Position numbers and translations under genes: made by a program. This document shows positions 8,599 through 16,847 of a stretch of DNA of 64,000 bases, piece by piece. The stretch covers positions 1 to 64,000 of the forward strand of contig JAWLFE010000010.1 in the NCBI GenBank assembly GCA_041685735.1, read 5' to 3'. Numbering within the stretch: the first letter of the stretch is position 1; each line of letters starts with the position of its first letter. The notes under the pieces were generated by a model that did not search any database, was not told the DNA's origin, and was given only the letters and a program-made list of their open reading frames with translations. This DNA comes from CSSed11-175R1 sp041685735 (GTDB taxonomy: Bacteria; Actinomycetota; Nitriliruptoria; Nitriliruptorales; Nitriliruptoraceae).

Positions 8599-10299
8599 GT
8601 GGAACCCGTCCCGCTGTCGCCCGAACGTCGCCGCCAGGATCTGCAGCGCATGCGCGACGAAACCTTCGACATCGTGGTGATCGGCGGTGGTGTCACGGGG
8701 ACCGGGATCGCTCTGGATGCGGCCACGCGCGGGCTGACCGTCGCGCTCGTCGAGCAACGCGACTACGCCGCCGGCACCTCCAGCCGTTCGTCCAAGTTGA
8801 TCCACGGTGGCCTGCGCTACCTCGAACAACTCAACTTCTCGTTGGTCCAGGAGGCGCTCAAGGAACGCGGCCTGCTGCTCAACGAGTTGGCGCCCCACCT
8901 GGTCAAGCCGGTGTCGTTCGTCTACCCGTTGAAGCACCCGGTGTGGGAGCGCGTCTACGCCGGAGCCGGGGTGTTCCTCTACGACACCATCGGGGGCGCC
9001 CGACAGCTGCCACGCCACCAGCACCTGACCCGCCGGAAGGCGATGGAGCTGGTGCCGTCGCTGCGCAAGGATGCGCTGGTCGGCGCGCTGCGCTACTGGG
9101 ACGGCCAGGTCGACGATTCGCGCCACACCATGGAGATCGCCCGGACCGCGGCCGCCTACGGCGCCGCCGTCGCGAACTCCGCCCGTGTCACGGACCTCAT
9201 CCGGGAGGGCGAACGGGTCGTCGGTGCCACGATCCGTGACCAGGAGGGCGGCGAGGACATCGATGTCCGCGGCCGCCAGGTCATCAATGCCAGCGGTGTC
9301 TGGACCGACAACATCCAGGAGCTCGTTGGTCGGGGCAAGATCCAGGTGCGCGCCTCCAAGGGCATCCACATCATGGTCCCCAAGGACCGGATCCACGGCG
9401 ACAGCGGGTTGATCCTGCGTACCGAGACGAGCGTGCTGTTCATCATCCCGTGGAGCAACCACTGGTTGATCGGCACCACCGATACCGACTGGAACCTGGA
9501 CCTGGCGCACCCCGCCGCCTCCGGGACCGATATCCAGTACCTGCTCGACCACGTCAACCGGGTCCTACAGACCCCACTGACGCACGAGGACGTCGAAGGG
9601 GTCTACGCGGGCCTGCGGCCGCTGCTGTCGGGCGAATCGGAGGCAAGCAGCAAGCTGTCCCGCGAGCACGCGGTCGCGCAGACGGCGGCCGGACTGATCA
9701 CCATCGCCGGCGGGAAGTACACGACCTACCGCGTCATGGCCAAGGACGCCGTCGACCTGGCGGCGCGTTCCCTGCCACAGCGGGTCCCGGCCTGCGTCAC
9801 CGACCGGACCCCGCTGCTGGGCGCCGAGGGCTACCACGCACTGTGGAACCGGCGGACCCGCATCGCCGAGGAGACCGGACTGCACGTCAGCCGTATCGAG
9901 CACCTGCTCAACCGCTACGGCTCGATGATCACGGAGGTGCTCGCCCTGATCGACGAGCGCCCGGAGCTCGCCGAACCCATCGACGGCGCGGACAGCTACC
10001 TCAAGGTCGAAGCCGTGTACTCGGCACAGCGTGAGGGTGTGAACCACCTCGATGACTTCCTGACCCGGCGAACGCACATCTCGATCGAGACCTTCGATCG
10101 CGGGCTGGCCGCAGCACAGGTGGTCGCGCCGCTGATCGGTGAGGTGCTCGGCTGGGACGACGACGTGTCCGCGCGCGAGATCGAACACTACGAGGCGCGC
10201 GTGGCCGCGGAACTCGAGTCGCAGAAGATGCCCGACGACCGGACGGCGGATGCCGCACGGATGGGCGCCCGCGATGTCCGGGTCGGCGGCGCCGCCTGA
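8599..10299 (+). CDS. glpD: Glycerol-3-phosphate dehydrogenase, FAD-dependent
   Basis: 566 residues from a GTG at 8599 preceded by GAAAGG at 6-base spacing. The N-terminus has a dinucleotide fold (VVIGGGVTGTGIALDA, about residues 25-40) followed by the family signature GTSSRSSKLIHGGLRYLE. A second signature, LIGTTDTDW, lies mid-protein. The C-terminal helical domain expected for GlpD is present. The enzyme oxidises glycerol-3-phosphate to dihydroxyacetone phosphate and passes electrons to the quinone pool at the membrane. No glpF or glpK lies beside it, so it is probably a single-gene unit. Length and motifs are complete. Confidence 0.95.
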   Translation: MEPVPLSPERRRQDLQRMRDETFDIVVIGGGVTGTGIALDAATRGLTVALVEQRDYAAGTSSRSSKLIHGGLRYLEQLNFSLVQEALKERGLLLNELAPHLVKPVSFVYPLKHPVWERVYAGAGVFLYDTIGGARQLPRHQHLTRRKAMELVPSLRKDALVGALRYWDGQVDDSRHTMEIARTAAAYGAAVANSARVTDLIREGERVVGATIRDQEGGEDIDVRGRQVINASGVWTDNIQELVGRGKIQVRASKGIHIMVPKDRIHGDSGLILRTETSVLFIIPWSNHWLIGTTDTDWNLDLAHPAASGTDIQYLLDHVNRVLQTPLTHEDVEGVYAGLRPLLSGESEASSKLSREHAVAQTAAGLITIAGGKYTTYRVMAKDAVDLAARSLPQRVPACVTDRTPLLGAEGYHALWNRRTRIAEETGLHVSRIEHLLNRYGSMITEVLALIDERPELAEPIDGADSYLKVEAVYSAQREGVNHLDDFLTRRTHISIETFDRGLAAAQVVAPLIGEVLGWDDDVSAREIEHYEARVAAELESQKMPDDRTADAARMGARDVRVGGAA

Positions 10300-10356
10300 C
10301 GGAACGCCTCCCTGCCACCGCACTGCCTCGGTCGTCGACCGGGGATGCCGGGGCTG

Positions 10357-11271
10357 TCAGGCGATGACCGAGGTATCGAGGTCGAGCGCGACGACCCAGT
10401 TCGGCGCGTCGACCACCTCGGCGATGCGGAGGTTGCCCGCCACCGAGCACAGCGCGTAGGCGTCCGCAGCAGCGAGGTCGTGGACCCGACCGAGATGCTC
10501 GATCATCGCCCGGGTCGCCGCCCGAGCACCGTCGTACAGATCCGGTCCCACACCGGTCGTCACCTGCCGCGCGCCGCCCGGCGGTTCCACGTCGCTGGGG
10601 AGCTCGAGCGCCGGTGCGGCGAGATGCAGGTCGGACCGCACGGTGAGTCGCACCCGTGTGGTCGCGGTGGTCTCGACGGCCGTCCCACAGACCTCGCCGT
10701 CACCCTGCGCCGCGTGCGGATCCCCGATCGACAGCAGCGCACCATCGACCTCGATCGGCAGCAGGAGGGTCGCGCCCCGACGCACGTCGCGGCAGTCGAG
10801 GTTGCCGCCGACACGGCGGGGCGGGATGACGCTGTGGTGTCCGGGTGCCGCGGGGCTCAGCCCGACGGTGCCGAGGAAGGGACGACGGCGCAGGCGGGCG
10901 ATCTCCCCGAACACCACGGAGTCGGCTCCGATGTCCGAGACGATGGCATGCGGATCCGGGAAGTCGTCGGCCAGCAGGCCGAACCCCGGGATCAGGGTCG
11001 TCCAACCGACCGGCCCCACCTCGACCTCGAGGATCTCGACCGCCAGCACATCCCCGGGTCGGGCCCCCACCACCCGGATCGGGCCGGTCAACGGGTTGGC
11101 CCGGTCGAGGTCCAGGGCCGCCACGTCCGCCGCGGTGGCGTCGTCGGTCAACTGGCCGGCGAAGCAGTCAGCCAACGTCAGCTCGACCTCGTCGCCCGAC
11201 GCGACCTCGGCGACCGGGGGGGTCGAGCGATCCCAGCCGAGGTGTCCGTCACGGTGATGGAGACTGGTCAT
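10357..11271 (-). CDS. Acetamidase/formamidase family protein
   Basis: 304 residues from the ATG at 11271 (GAGGACCCC immediately upstream). The sequence shows features of the FmdA/AmdA family: an early GDEVELTLADCF segment, VVGARPGDVLAVEI, IPPRRVGGNLDCRDV, and a GDPHAAQGDGEVCGTA stretch rich in the residues that bind metal and substrate. Members hydrolyse short-chain amides to ammonia and the acid, although many are uncharacterised. The protein is shorter than classical formamidases (about 400 residues), which places it in the smaller bacterial subgroup. It is divergent from the SURF1 gene with 52 bases between starts. Substrate cannot be predicted. Confidence 0.85.
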   Translation of the reverse strand: MTSLHHRDGHLGWDRSTPPVAEVASGDEVELTLADCFAGQLTDDATAADVAALDLDRANPLTGPIRVVGARPGDVLAVEILEVEVGPVGWTTLIPGFGLLADDFPDPHAIVSDIGADSVVFGEIARLRRRPFLGTVGLSPAAPGHHSVIPPRRVGGNLDCRDVRRGATLLLPIEVDGALLSIGDPHAAQGDGEVCGTAVETTATTRVRLTVRSDLHLAAPALELPSDVEPPGGARQVTTGVGPDLYDGARAATRAMIEHLGRVHDLAAADAYALCSVAGNLRIAEVVDAPNWVVALDLDTSVIA

Positions 11272-11323
11272 GGGGTCCTCCCGGTCGCGGGCAGCGGTAG
11301 GTACAGGGGTACCCTCGACCCCG

Positions 11324-12118
11324 ATGCTTCGCGACCTCCTGCGCCCCACGGCGATCCTGACCCACCTGCTGGTGTTGGCCGTCGCCGTCGTGTGCATCCT
11401 GCTCGGCAACTGGCAGTTCGATCGGCTCGCCGAGGTGCGGGCCAACAACGATCTGCTGGCCGAGCGACTGGACGAACCGCCCGCCGACCTGGCACAACTG
11501 GCCGGATCCGACGGTGACGGGGCGGACGAACAGGCCCTGGAGTTCCGACGGGTCGAGGTGACGGGCGTCTACCGTCCGGACGAGGAGATCCTCCAGCGCA
11601 ACCGGCAACACCGGGGGCAGCAGGGGTTCCACCTGCTCACCCCGCTGGAACTCAACGACGGCGGCGTCGTGCTCGTGCGCCGCGGCTGGGTGCCGGCAGA
11701 GCTCTCTGAGCCACCGGTCGCCGAAGCGCTCCCGCCCGACGGCGAGGTGACCGTGACCGGGGTGTTGGAACGGCCGGTCGACCAGCCGTCGTTCGGCGCA
11801 TCGGATCCCGACGATGGGGTCCTGGACCGTGTGTTCCACACCGACACCGCACGCCTGGCGCGTCAGATCGACGGACCGCTGTTCCCGATGGTGCTGCGTC
11901 TGGAGAGGCAGCAACCACCGCTCCCAGACGTTCCAGGGGAGCTACCGATCGCCGTCCCCCGTCCGGAACTCGACGAAGCCAACCACCTGTCCTACGGCGT
12001 GCAGTGGTACTCGTTCGCGGCGCTGGCCGTCATCATCTACGGCGCCTGGCTGTGGACCAACCACCGGCGACGTACGACGGGGGCGAGCACCGACCGCCAG
12101 GCACAGCCCGTCGCCTGA
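11324..12118 (+). CDS. SURF1 family cytochrome oxidase assembly protein
   Basis: 264 residues from the ATG at 11324. One transmembrane helix lies at each end (about residues 11-30 and 225-245), enclosing a large extracytoplasmic domain. Family landmarks are LGNWQFDRL at the first helix, RRVEVTGVYRPDEEILQRNR, VLVRRGWVP and a terminal SYGVQWYSFAALAVIIYG. SURF1 proteins help insert heme a into cytochrome c oxidase. No oxidase subunits are in view, so the gene stands alone. An upstream in-frame ATG at 11270 would lengthen the protein by 18 residues that do not look like SURF1, so the later start is preferred. Confidence 0.92.
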   Translation: MLRDLLRPTAILTHLLVLAVAVVCILLGNWQFDRLAEVRANNDLLAERLDEPPADLAQLAGSDGDGADEQALEFRRVEVTGVYRPDEEILQRNRQHRGQQGFHLLTPLELNDGGVVLVRRGWVPAELSEPPVAEALPPDGEVTVTGVLERPVDQPSFGASDPDDGVLDRVFHTDTARLARQIDGPLFPMVLRLERQQPPLPDVPGELPIAVPRPELDEANHLSYGVQWYSFAALAVIIYGAWLWTNHRRRTTGASTDRQAQPVA

Positions 12119-12161
12119 CCAGCGGCCGGGTGCCGTGCGGCCGACGTGACGTGGCTGCTGC

Positions 12162-13427
12162 TCAGCGGACCCGGACCCCGAAGGTGTCGGATGTCCCCGT
12201 GGCATCGATCGCGTCGGTGAGACGTTCGAGTGCGTGGACGTACGCCGCCGTGCGCAGCGGGATCTGACGATCTGCCGCGAGGTCGGCGATGTAGGTGGTC
12301 TCGCTGACCATCCGCTCCTCGAGGCGTTGCTTGACCGTCGCCAGGGACCAGCGATCGCCCTGCCGGTTCTGGCTCCACTCGAACCAGCTGACCGTGACCC
12401 CGCCTGCGTTGGTCAGGATGTCGGGCACGATCTCGATGCCGGCAGCATCGAGGATGTCGTCGGCATCGGCCGTGACCGGACCGTTGGCGACCTCGAAGAT
12501 GACCTTGGCGCGGATGTCACGGGCGTTGTCGGCGTGGATCGCCCCTTCGAGTGCGGCGGGGATCAGCGCGTCGACCTCGGTGGTGAGCACCGCATCCCGA
12601 CCGGCCTGATCACCGACGGGACAGTCGGCCAGACTGCCGGTCTCGTCCTTGTGTTTGCGGACCACGCCGATGTCCAGGCCGTCCTCGTCGATGATCGTGG
12701 CCGCGGAGTCGCCGACGGCTATGACCCGCCAGCCGGCCTTCTCCAGCAGGGTGGCCAGTTGTGCCCCCGCGTTCCCGAACCCCTGGATGGCCGCCGACGG
12801 CCGATCGATGCCAGCCAACAGGCTGCCCTGCAGCTGCTTGATGACGTGGAACGCACCGTCCGACGTGGCGGACGACCGGCCGGGGATCCCACCCAACGAC
12901 AGCGGCTTGCCCGTCAACACCGCGGGCTGGTGCGCCCGGCGGATCTTGGCGTACTCGTGCGCCATCCACCCCATCACCATCTCGTTGGTGGCGACGTCGG
13001 GCGCCGGCACGTCCAGGTCGGGACCGATGACGTCGGCGACCGCGGCGATGTAGCCCCGGGACAGCCGCTCGAGCTCCGCCGCCGACAGCTGCTTGGGATC
13101 GACGGCGACCCCACCCTTCCCCCCGCCGAACGGCAGATCCATCACGGCGGTCTTGAAGGTCATCCAGAACGCCAGGGTGGTCACCTCGGCCGCCGTGACG
13201 GACGGGTGGAACCGGATCCCACCCTTGGCGGGGCCGCGCGTGCTGTCGTAGCGGACCCGGTACCCAGCGAAGGTGCGGAGGGTTCCGTCGTCCATCCTGA
13301 CGGGGATGGAGACCTTCAGCGAGGCCTGCGGGAGGCGCAGGCGTTCCTTGGTGTCCTTGGAGAGTCTCGCGGACCGGCACGCGTCCTCGAAACGGCGCTC
13401 GGCATCTTCCAACAGGTGATCAGGCAT
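12162..13427 (-). CDS. Glu/Leu/Phe/Val dehydrogenase (probable glutamate dehydrogenase)
   Basis: 421 residues. The substrate-binding domain has YRVRYDSTRGPAKGGIRFHP and the lysine-rich DLPFGGGKGGV motif. The NAD(P) domain has GFGNAGAQLA (a GxGxxG variant), and the C-terminus carries NAGGVTVSWFEWSQN. Together these are diagnostic of the hexameric glutamate dehydrogenase class, which interconverts glutamate with 2-oxoglutarate and ammonia. Two in-frame ATGs occur at 13433 and 13427. The GGGG stretch abuts the first, so 13427 is favoured. Supplying glutamate and glutamine would suit the nearby NAGGN genes, but no shared transcript links them. Coenzyme preference cannot be read safely. Confidence 0.92.
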   Translation of the reverse strand: MPDHLLEDAERRFEDACRSARLSKDTKERLRLPQASLKVSIPVRMDDGTLRTFAGYRVRYDSTRGPAKGGIRFHPSVTAAEVTTLAFWMTFKTAVMDLPFGGGKGGVAVDPKQLSAAELERLSRGYIAAVADVIGPDLDVPAPDVATNEMVMGWMAHEYAKIRRAHQPAVLTGKPLSLGGIPGRSSATSDGAFHVIKQLQGSLLAGIDRPSAAIQGFGNAGAQLATLLEKAGWRVIAVGDSAATIIDEDGLDIGVVRKHKDETGSLADCPVGDQAGRDAVLTTEVDALIPAALEGAIHADNARDIRAKVIFEVANGPVTADADDILDAAGIEIVPDILTNAGGVTVSWFEWSQNRQGDRWSLATVKQRLEERMVSETTYIADLAADRQIPLRTAAYVHALERLTDAIDATGTSDTFGVRVR

Positions 13428-13465
13428 CGTCATCCCCACATCGTCGGCCCCGGATGGTTCGAACC

Positions 13466-14596
13466 CTAGGTGACGGACGACGCGACGGGAAGAGCCAGGT
13501 CGTGCGATGTCTTCGCTGGGCGTACGAAGCGGTAGTGGGAGACGTGCCACTCGTTGCCGCGCCGGAACGCGAAGAGCTCCTCGCAGGCGATGGTGAAGAC
13601 CCGCCACCGACGGAACTGGGCACGTGCACCGCGGGGACCGTGATCCTCGCCGAACCGGGCGAGGATGCGGTCACGGTGCCGGTCGAGGCGTTCGAGCCAT
13701 GCAGCCAGGGTGCGGGCGTAGTGGGTCCCCGAGACGACCCAGTGGTCCTCGATCCGCAGGCCACGGACCGTCTGGAGCAGGAGGTCATCGGACGGCATCA
13801 ACCCGCCGGTGAAGAAGTGACGGGCCATCCAGTCGGTGGCCGTGCCGACCTCGAAGGCGTAGGCATCCGACCGGTGGGCGAAGACGTGCACGAAGAGTTT
13901 GCCACCGGGGCGCAGCCAGGTCGCGATCCTCTCCGTGAGCGTCGCGTGGTTGCGCACGTGTTCGAACATCTCGATCGAGACCACGCGGTCGAACGCCTCC
14001 GGGACGACGATGTCGGCGAACGCATCGATCCCCAGGCGGTTGACGTCACAGGTCAGGACCGTGATGTTGTCGAGGCCGCGTGCCCGCGCCTGGCGTTCGA
14101 TGTGGGCCCGTTGCGTCGCGGAGTTCGACACGGCGGTGATGCGTGCCTGCGGGTAGCGCTCCGCCATCCACAAGCTCAGCGAACCCCACCCACACCCGAG
14201 TTCGAGGATGTCCTGGCCGTCGCCGAGCTCGGCACGCTCACAGGTGAGCCGCAGCATGGACTCCTCGGCGTGCTGCAGGTCCGTGACGCCGATCGGGAAC
14301 CACGCGCTCGAGTACTTCAGGTGTGGACCCAGCATCCGTTCGAAGAGCTCGGTGGGGACCTCGTAGTGCTGCTCGTTGGCCTGGTCGGTGTCGATGGCGA
14401 CCGGCGAGGTCCGCAGCGACGCGATCAGTGCCCGCTTGCGCTCGCCCTGCGCCTCGACGCCGCCGCGGCGGATCGACCACAACCGCAGCCACAACAGCAG
14501 CCGGATCGCGCCCCGCAGGACCGGATCGGGCAGCATCCCGAGATCGACGACCGCATCGACGACCCGCGCCCCGATCGCGGCCCGCGCCGATCTCAC
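13466..14596 (-). CDS. SAM-dependent methyltransferase, CFA synthase/coclaurine N-methyltransferase-like
   Basis: 376 residues from a GTG at 14596 that overlaps the upstream CFA gene stop (GTGA). SAM motif I is LELGCGWGS near residues 130-138, preceded by the YSSAWF motif that positions substrate in cyclopropane-synthase relatives. Downstream VSIEMFEHV and the sequence HWVVSGTHYARTLAAWLERL match the subgroup that includes plant coclaurine N-methyltransferase and uncharacterised bacterial homologues. It is the last gene of the operon FAD oxidase - DUF1365 - CFA synthase - this gene. A second lipid or fatty-acid methylation step is the simplest guess. The substrate is not known, and the name reflects similarity only. 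Confidence 0.85.
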   Translation of the reverse strand: MRSARAAIGARVVDAVVDLGMLPDPVLRGAIRLLLWLRLWSIRRGGVEAQGERKRALIASLRTSPVAIDTDQANEQHYEVPTELFERMLGPHLKYSSAWFPIGVTDLQHAEESMLRLTCERAELGDGQDILELGCGWGSLSLWMAERYPQARITAVSNSATQRAHIERQARARGLDNITVLTCDVNRLGIDAFADIVVPEAFDRVVSIEMFEHVRNHATLTERIATWLRPGGKLFVHVFAHRSDAYAFEVGTATDWMARHFFTGGLMPSDDLLLQTVRGLRIEDHWVVSGTHYARTLAAWLERLDRHRDRILARFGEDHGPRGARAQFRRWRVFTIACEELFAFRRGNEWHVSHYRFVRPAKTSHDLALPVASSVT

Positions 14597-15966
14597 GCCA
14601 CGACCTCGTCATCCATGGGGTGCGGTTGTCCACGGCGTGGCGGGAGGTCGGCCTCGCGGACGGGGACGAGTCGGTGGCCGTACGGGTGTGTGCCGAGGGT
14701 GCCGTTCATCGGCCGGGTCAGCACCACCTGCAGATCGTTGATGTAGCGCGCCAGGAACGCACCTTCGCAGTAGGCGAGGTAGAAATCCCACATCCGGATG
14801 AAGGCGTCGTCGAACCCCAGGGAACGGACCTGATCGGCGTTGGCCAAGAACCGCACCCGCCACCGGTGCAGTGTCTCCGCGTAGTGCATCCCGATGTTCT
14901 CGACCGAGTCGATGAACAGCTCGGAGGACGACCCCATCGTCCCACTCAGCGCCTCGAGGGAGGGCAGGTGCCCACCGGGGAAGATGTAGCGCTGGATGAA
15001 ATCTGGGCGACGGCGGTAGTTGTCGTAGCGCTGTTCGGGGATGGTGATGACCTGGACCGCGGCCAGACCATCGGGTCCGAGCAGACGGTCGACCGCCTCG
15101 AAGTAGGTCGCGAGGTAGCGGTGCCCAACCGCTTCGAGCATCTCGATGGACACGATGCGGTCGAAACTGCCCGACACCTCGCGGTAGTCGATCACGCGGA
15201 TGTCCACCAGGTCACCGAGCCCCGCGTCGAGGACGCGCTTCCTGGCCTCGTCGGCCTGTTCCTCCGACAGCGTGATGCCGGTCACGCGACAGCCGTAGGT
15301 GCGGGCGGCGAAGATCGCGAACCCACCCCAGCCGCAGCCGATCTCGAGCACGTGGCAGCCGTCGTCGATCCGGACGCGCTCCGCCAGACGGCGGTACTTG
15401 GCTTCCTGCGCCTCCTCGAGGGTCACGGTCGGCTCATCGAAGAACGCCGCCGAGTAGGTCATCGTGTCGTCGAGGAACAGCGAGTACAGCTCGTTCGACA
15501 GGTCGTAGTGCTTGGAGATGTTGCGCTTGGACTGGCCGAGCCGGTTGGCCCGCACGGAGTGGATGATCTTGTCACCCGCGATGTTGAGCAGCGCGGCGGG
15601 GGTGATACGCCGCAACGCCCGGCGGTTGGCGATCATGATCCGGATCAGGGAGACCAGGTCGTCCGAGGTCCACTCCCCCGCCATGTACGACTCACCGACG
15701 CCGACCGATGCGCCGTGCAGCAGACGGGTCAGGAAGCGCCAGTCGTGCACTTCGATGGTCGACCGCAGGGGGCTGTCCGTCTCACCGAAGGTGCGCTTCC
15801 GGCCGTCGGGAAGGGTCACCTCGAGCGCACCGACCTGCAGCTGCGAGAGCATGCTGGTCGTGGTCGCGAGGGCCCGGCGTTCGGCCGCGCGCGGCTGTCG
15901 GGGCGCAGGGCCGACCGGGCCCGGTGGCGTGCCAGGACGGGACGTTGGGGGTACGGAGATGGTCAC
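14593..15966 (-). CDS. cfa: Cyclopropane-fatty-acyl-phospholipid synthase family methyltransferase
   Basis: 457 residues, close to classical bacterial Cfa with a helical N-terminal domain plus a Rossmann methyltransferase. Motif I is LEIGCGWGGFA near residue 205. Other family marks are HYDLSNELYSLFLDDTMTYSAAFF, VSIEMLEAVGH and the bicarbonate-site region YIFPGGHLPS. It would transfer a methyl group from SAM to the double bond of membrane phospholipid acyl chains, giving a cyclopropane or methyl-branched product. The GTG at 15966 overlaps the stop of the DUF1365 gene (GTGA). The first 35 residues are Pro/Arg-rich and poorly conserved, so a start slightly downstream cannot be excluded. Confidence 0.93.
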   Translation of the reverse strand: MTISVPPTSRPGTPPGPVGPAPRQPRAAERRALATTTSMLSQLQVGALEVTLPDGRKRTFGETDSPLRSTIEVHDWRFLTRLLHGASVGVGESYMAGEWTSDDLVSLIRIMIANRRALRRITPAALLNIAGDKIIHSVRANRLGQSKRNISKHYDLSNELYSLFLDDTMTYSAAFFDEPTVTLEEAQEAKYRRLAERVRIDDGCHVLEIGCGWGGFAIFAARTYGCRVTGITLSEEQADEARKRVLDAGLGDLVDIRVIDYREVSGSFDRIVSIEMLEAVGHRYLATYFEAVDRLLGPDGLAAVQVITIPEQRYDNYRRRPDFIQRYIFPGGHLPSLEALSGTMGSSSELFIDSVENIGMHYAETLHRWRVRFLANADQVRSLGFDDAFIRMWDFYLAYCEGAFLARYINDLQVVLTRPMNGTLGTHPYGHRLVPVREADLPPRRGQPHPMDDEVVA

Positions 15967-16847
15967 GAGGCGAGCCTTCGCGGGACACGGGAACGGATGG
16001 GTGCGGTGTCACCGGTTGGTTCGACCACGGGGGAGGTCCGGTTGGGCGTCTGCACGGTGGCGCCTGGCGCCGGCCGATCGAGCCGGTCGTAGGCGTTGTC
16101 GGGAGGCGGCGGCTTGGGCACGAACGGCACGCGCTTGCGCCACAGCCTGAGGGCCTGCAGGTGGATCAGCATGACGGTCCGCAGCGTCATCAACGGGTGG
16201 GTGAGGAGCGTGCGCGTCAGCGCGCCCGCCGTCAACGGTCGCCGGTACCCATCCTGTGTCGCATCGAACAGGCGGCCCTCCGCATCGCGCACATCCATCT
16301 GGACGGTGATCCGGTCGGGCTGCACGACGAAGGTGAACTCGTAGGACAGGCCGTCGATCTCCATGAAGGGTGAGACGTGGAACGCCTTGTCGGCACGTGC
16401 GTGGACGCGTCCACCCTGGCCCACCTCGAGGTCGTCGAGCAGGTAGGGGAAGGACTCGCCGAAGGTGTTGTTCACCTCGGCGACGATCAGCGCCAACGTC
16501 CCGTCCCGGTGGTGGCAGAACCACCAGCTCACGGGGTTGAAGACATGCCCGAGGATGCGCAGGTTGGTCAGCACGCGCACCGGCCCGGTGGGCAGCGTGG
16601 CGCCCTGTGTGGCCAACCACCGCCGGAGCTTCTCACGGCTCGGCAGGTCCCTGGGCCCGAAGTGATCGACGTCGTGATAGCCGACGACACCTGCGCGCCG
16701 GTAGCCGAACCCCCGCACCTGTCGATCGAGCCGCGGGAGCTCGTCCAGGTCGATCAGCGCATGGTAGGTCCGGTAGCGGAAGGCATTGCCGACAGGCCGA
16801 TGACGTCGGTGACGCACGGTCCCGACGTACAAGGCCGATGTCGTCAC
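15963..16847 (-). CDS. DUF1365 family protein
   Basis: 294 residues from a GTG at 16847 overlapping the FAD-oxidase stop (GTGA). The frame stays open to 17258, but that stretch is a shadow of the upstream gene. Conserved DUF1365 elements are seen: VRHRRHRPVGNAFRYRTYHA near the start, then ILGHVFNPVSWWFCHH, AEVNNTFGE and ADKAFHVSPFMEIDG. The biochemical role of DUF1365 is unknown. It is almost always found between an FAD-dependent amine-oxidase-like protein and a Cfa-family methyltransferase, as here, implying joint action on fatty acids. A C-terminal hydrophobic/basic segment may touch the membrane. Confidence 0.88.
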   Translation of the reverse strand: MTTSALYVGTVRHRRHRPVGNAFRYRTYHALIDLDELPRLDRQVRGFGYRRAGVVGYHDVDHFGPRDLPSREKLRRWLATQGATLPTGPVRVLTNLRILGHVFNPVSWWFCHHRDGTLALIVAEVNNTFGESFPYLLDDLEVGQGGRVHARADKAFHVSPFMEIDGLSYEFTFVVQPDRITVQMDVRDAEGRLFDATQDGYRRPLTAGALTRTLLTHPLMTLRTVMLIHLQALRLWRKRVPFVPKPPPPDNAYDRLDRPAPGATVQTPNRTSPVVEPTGDTAPIRSRVPRRLAS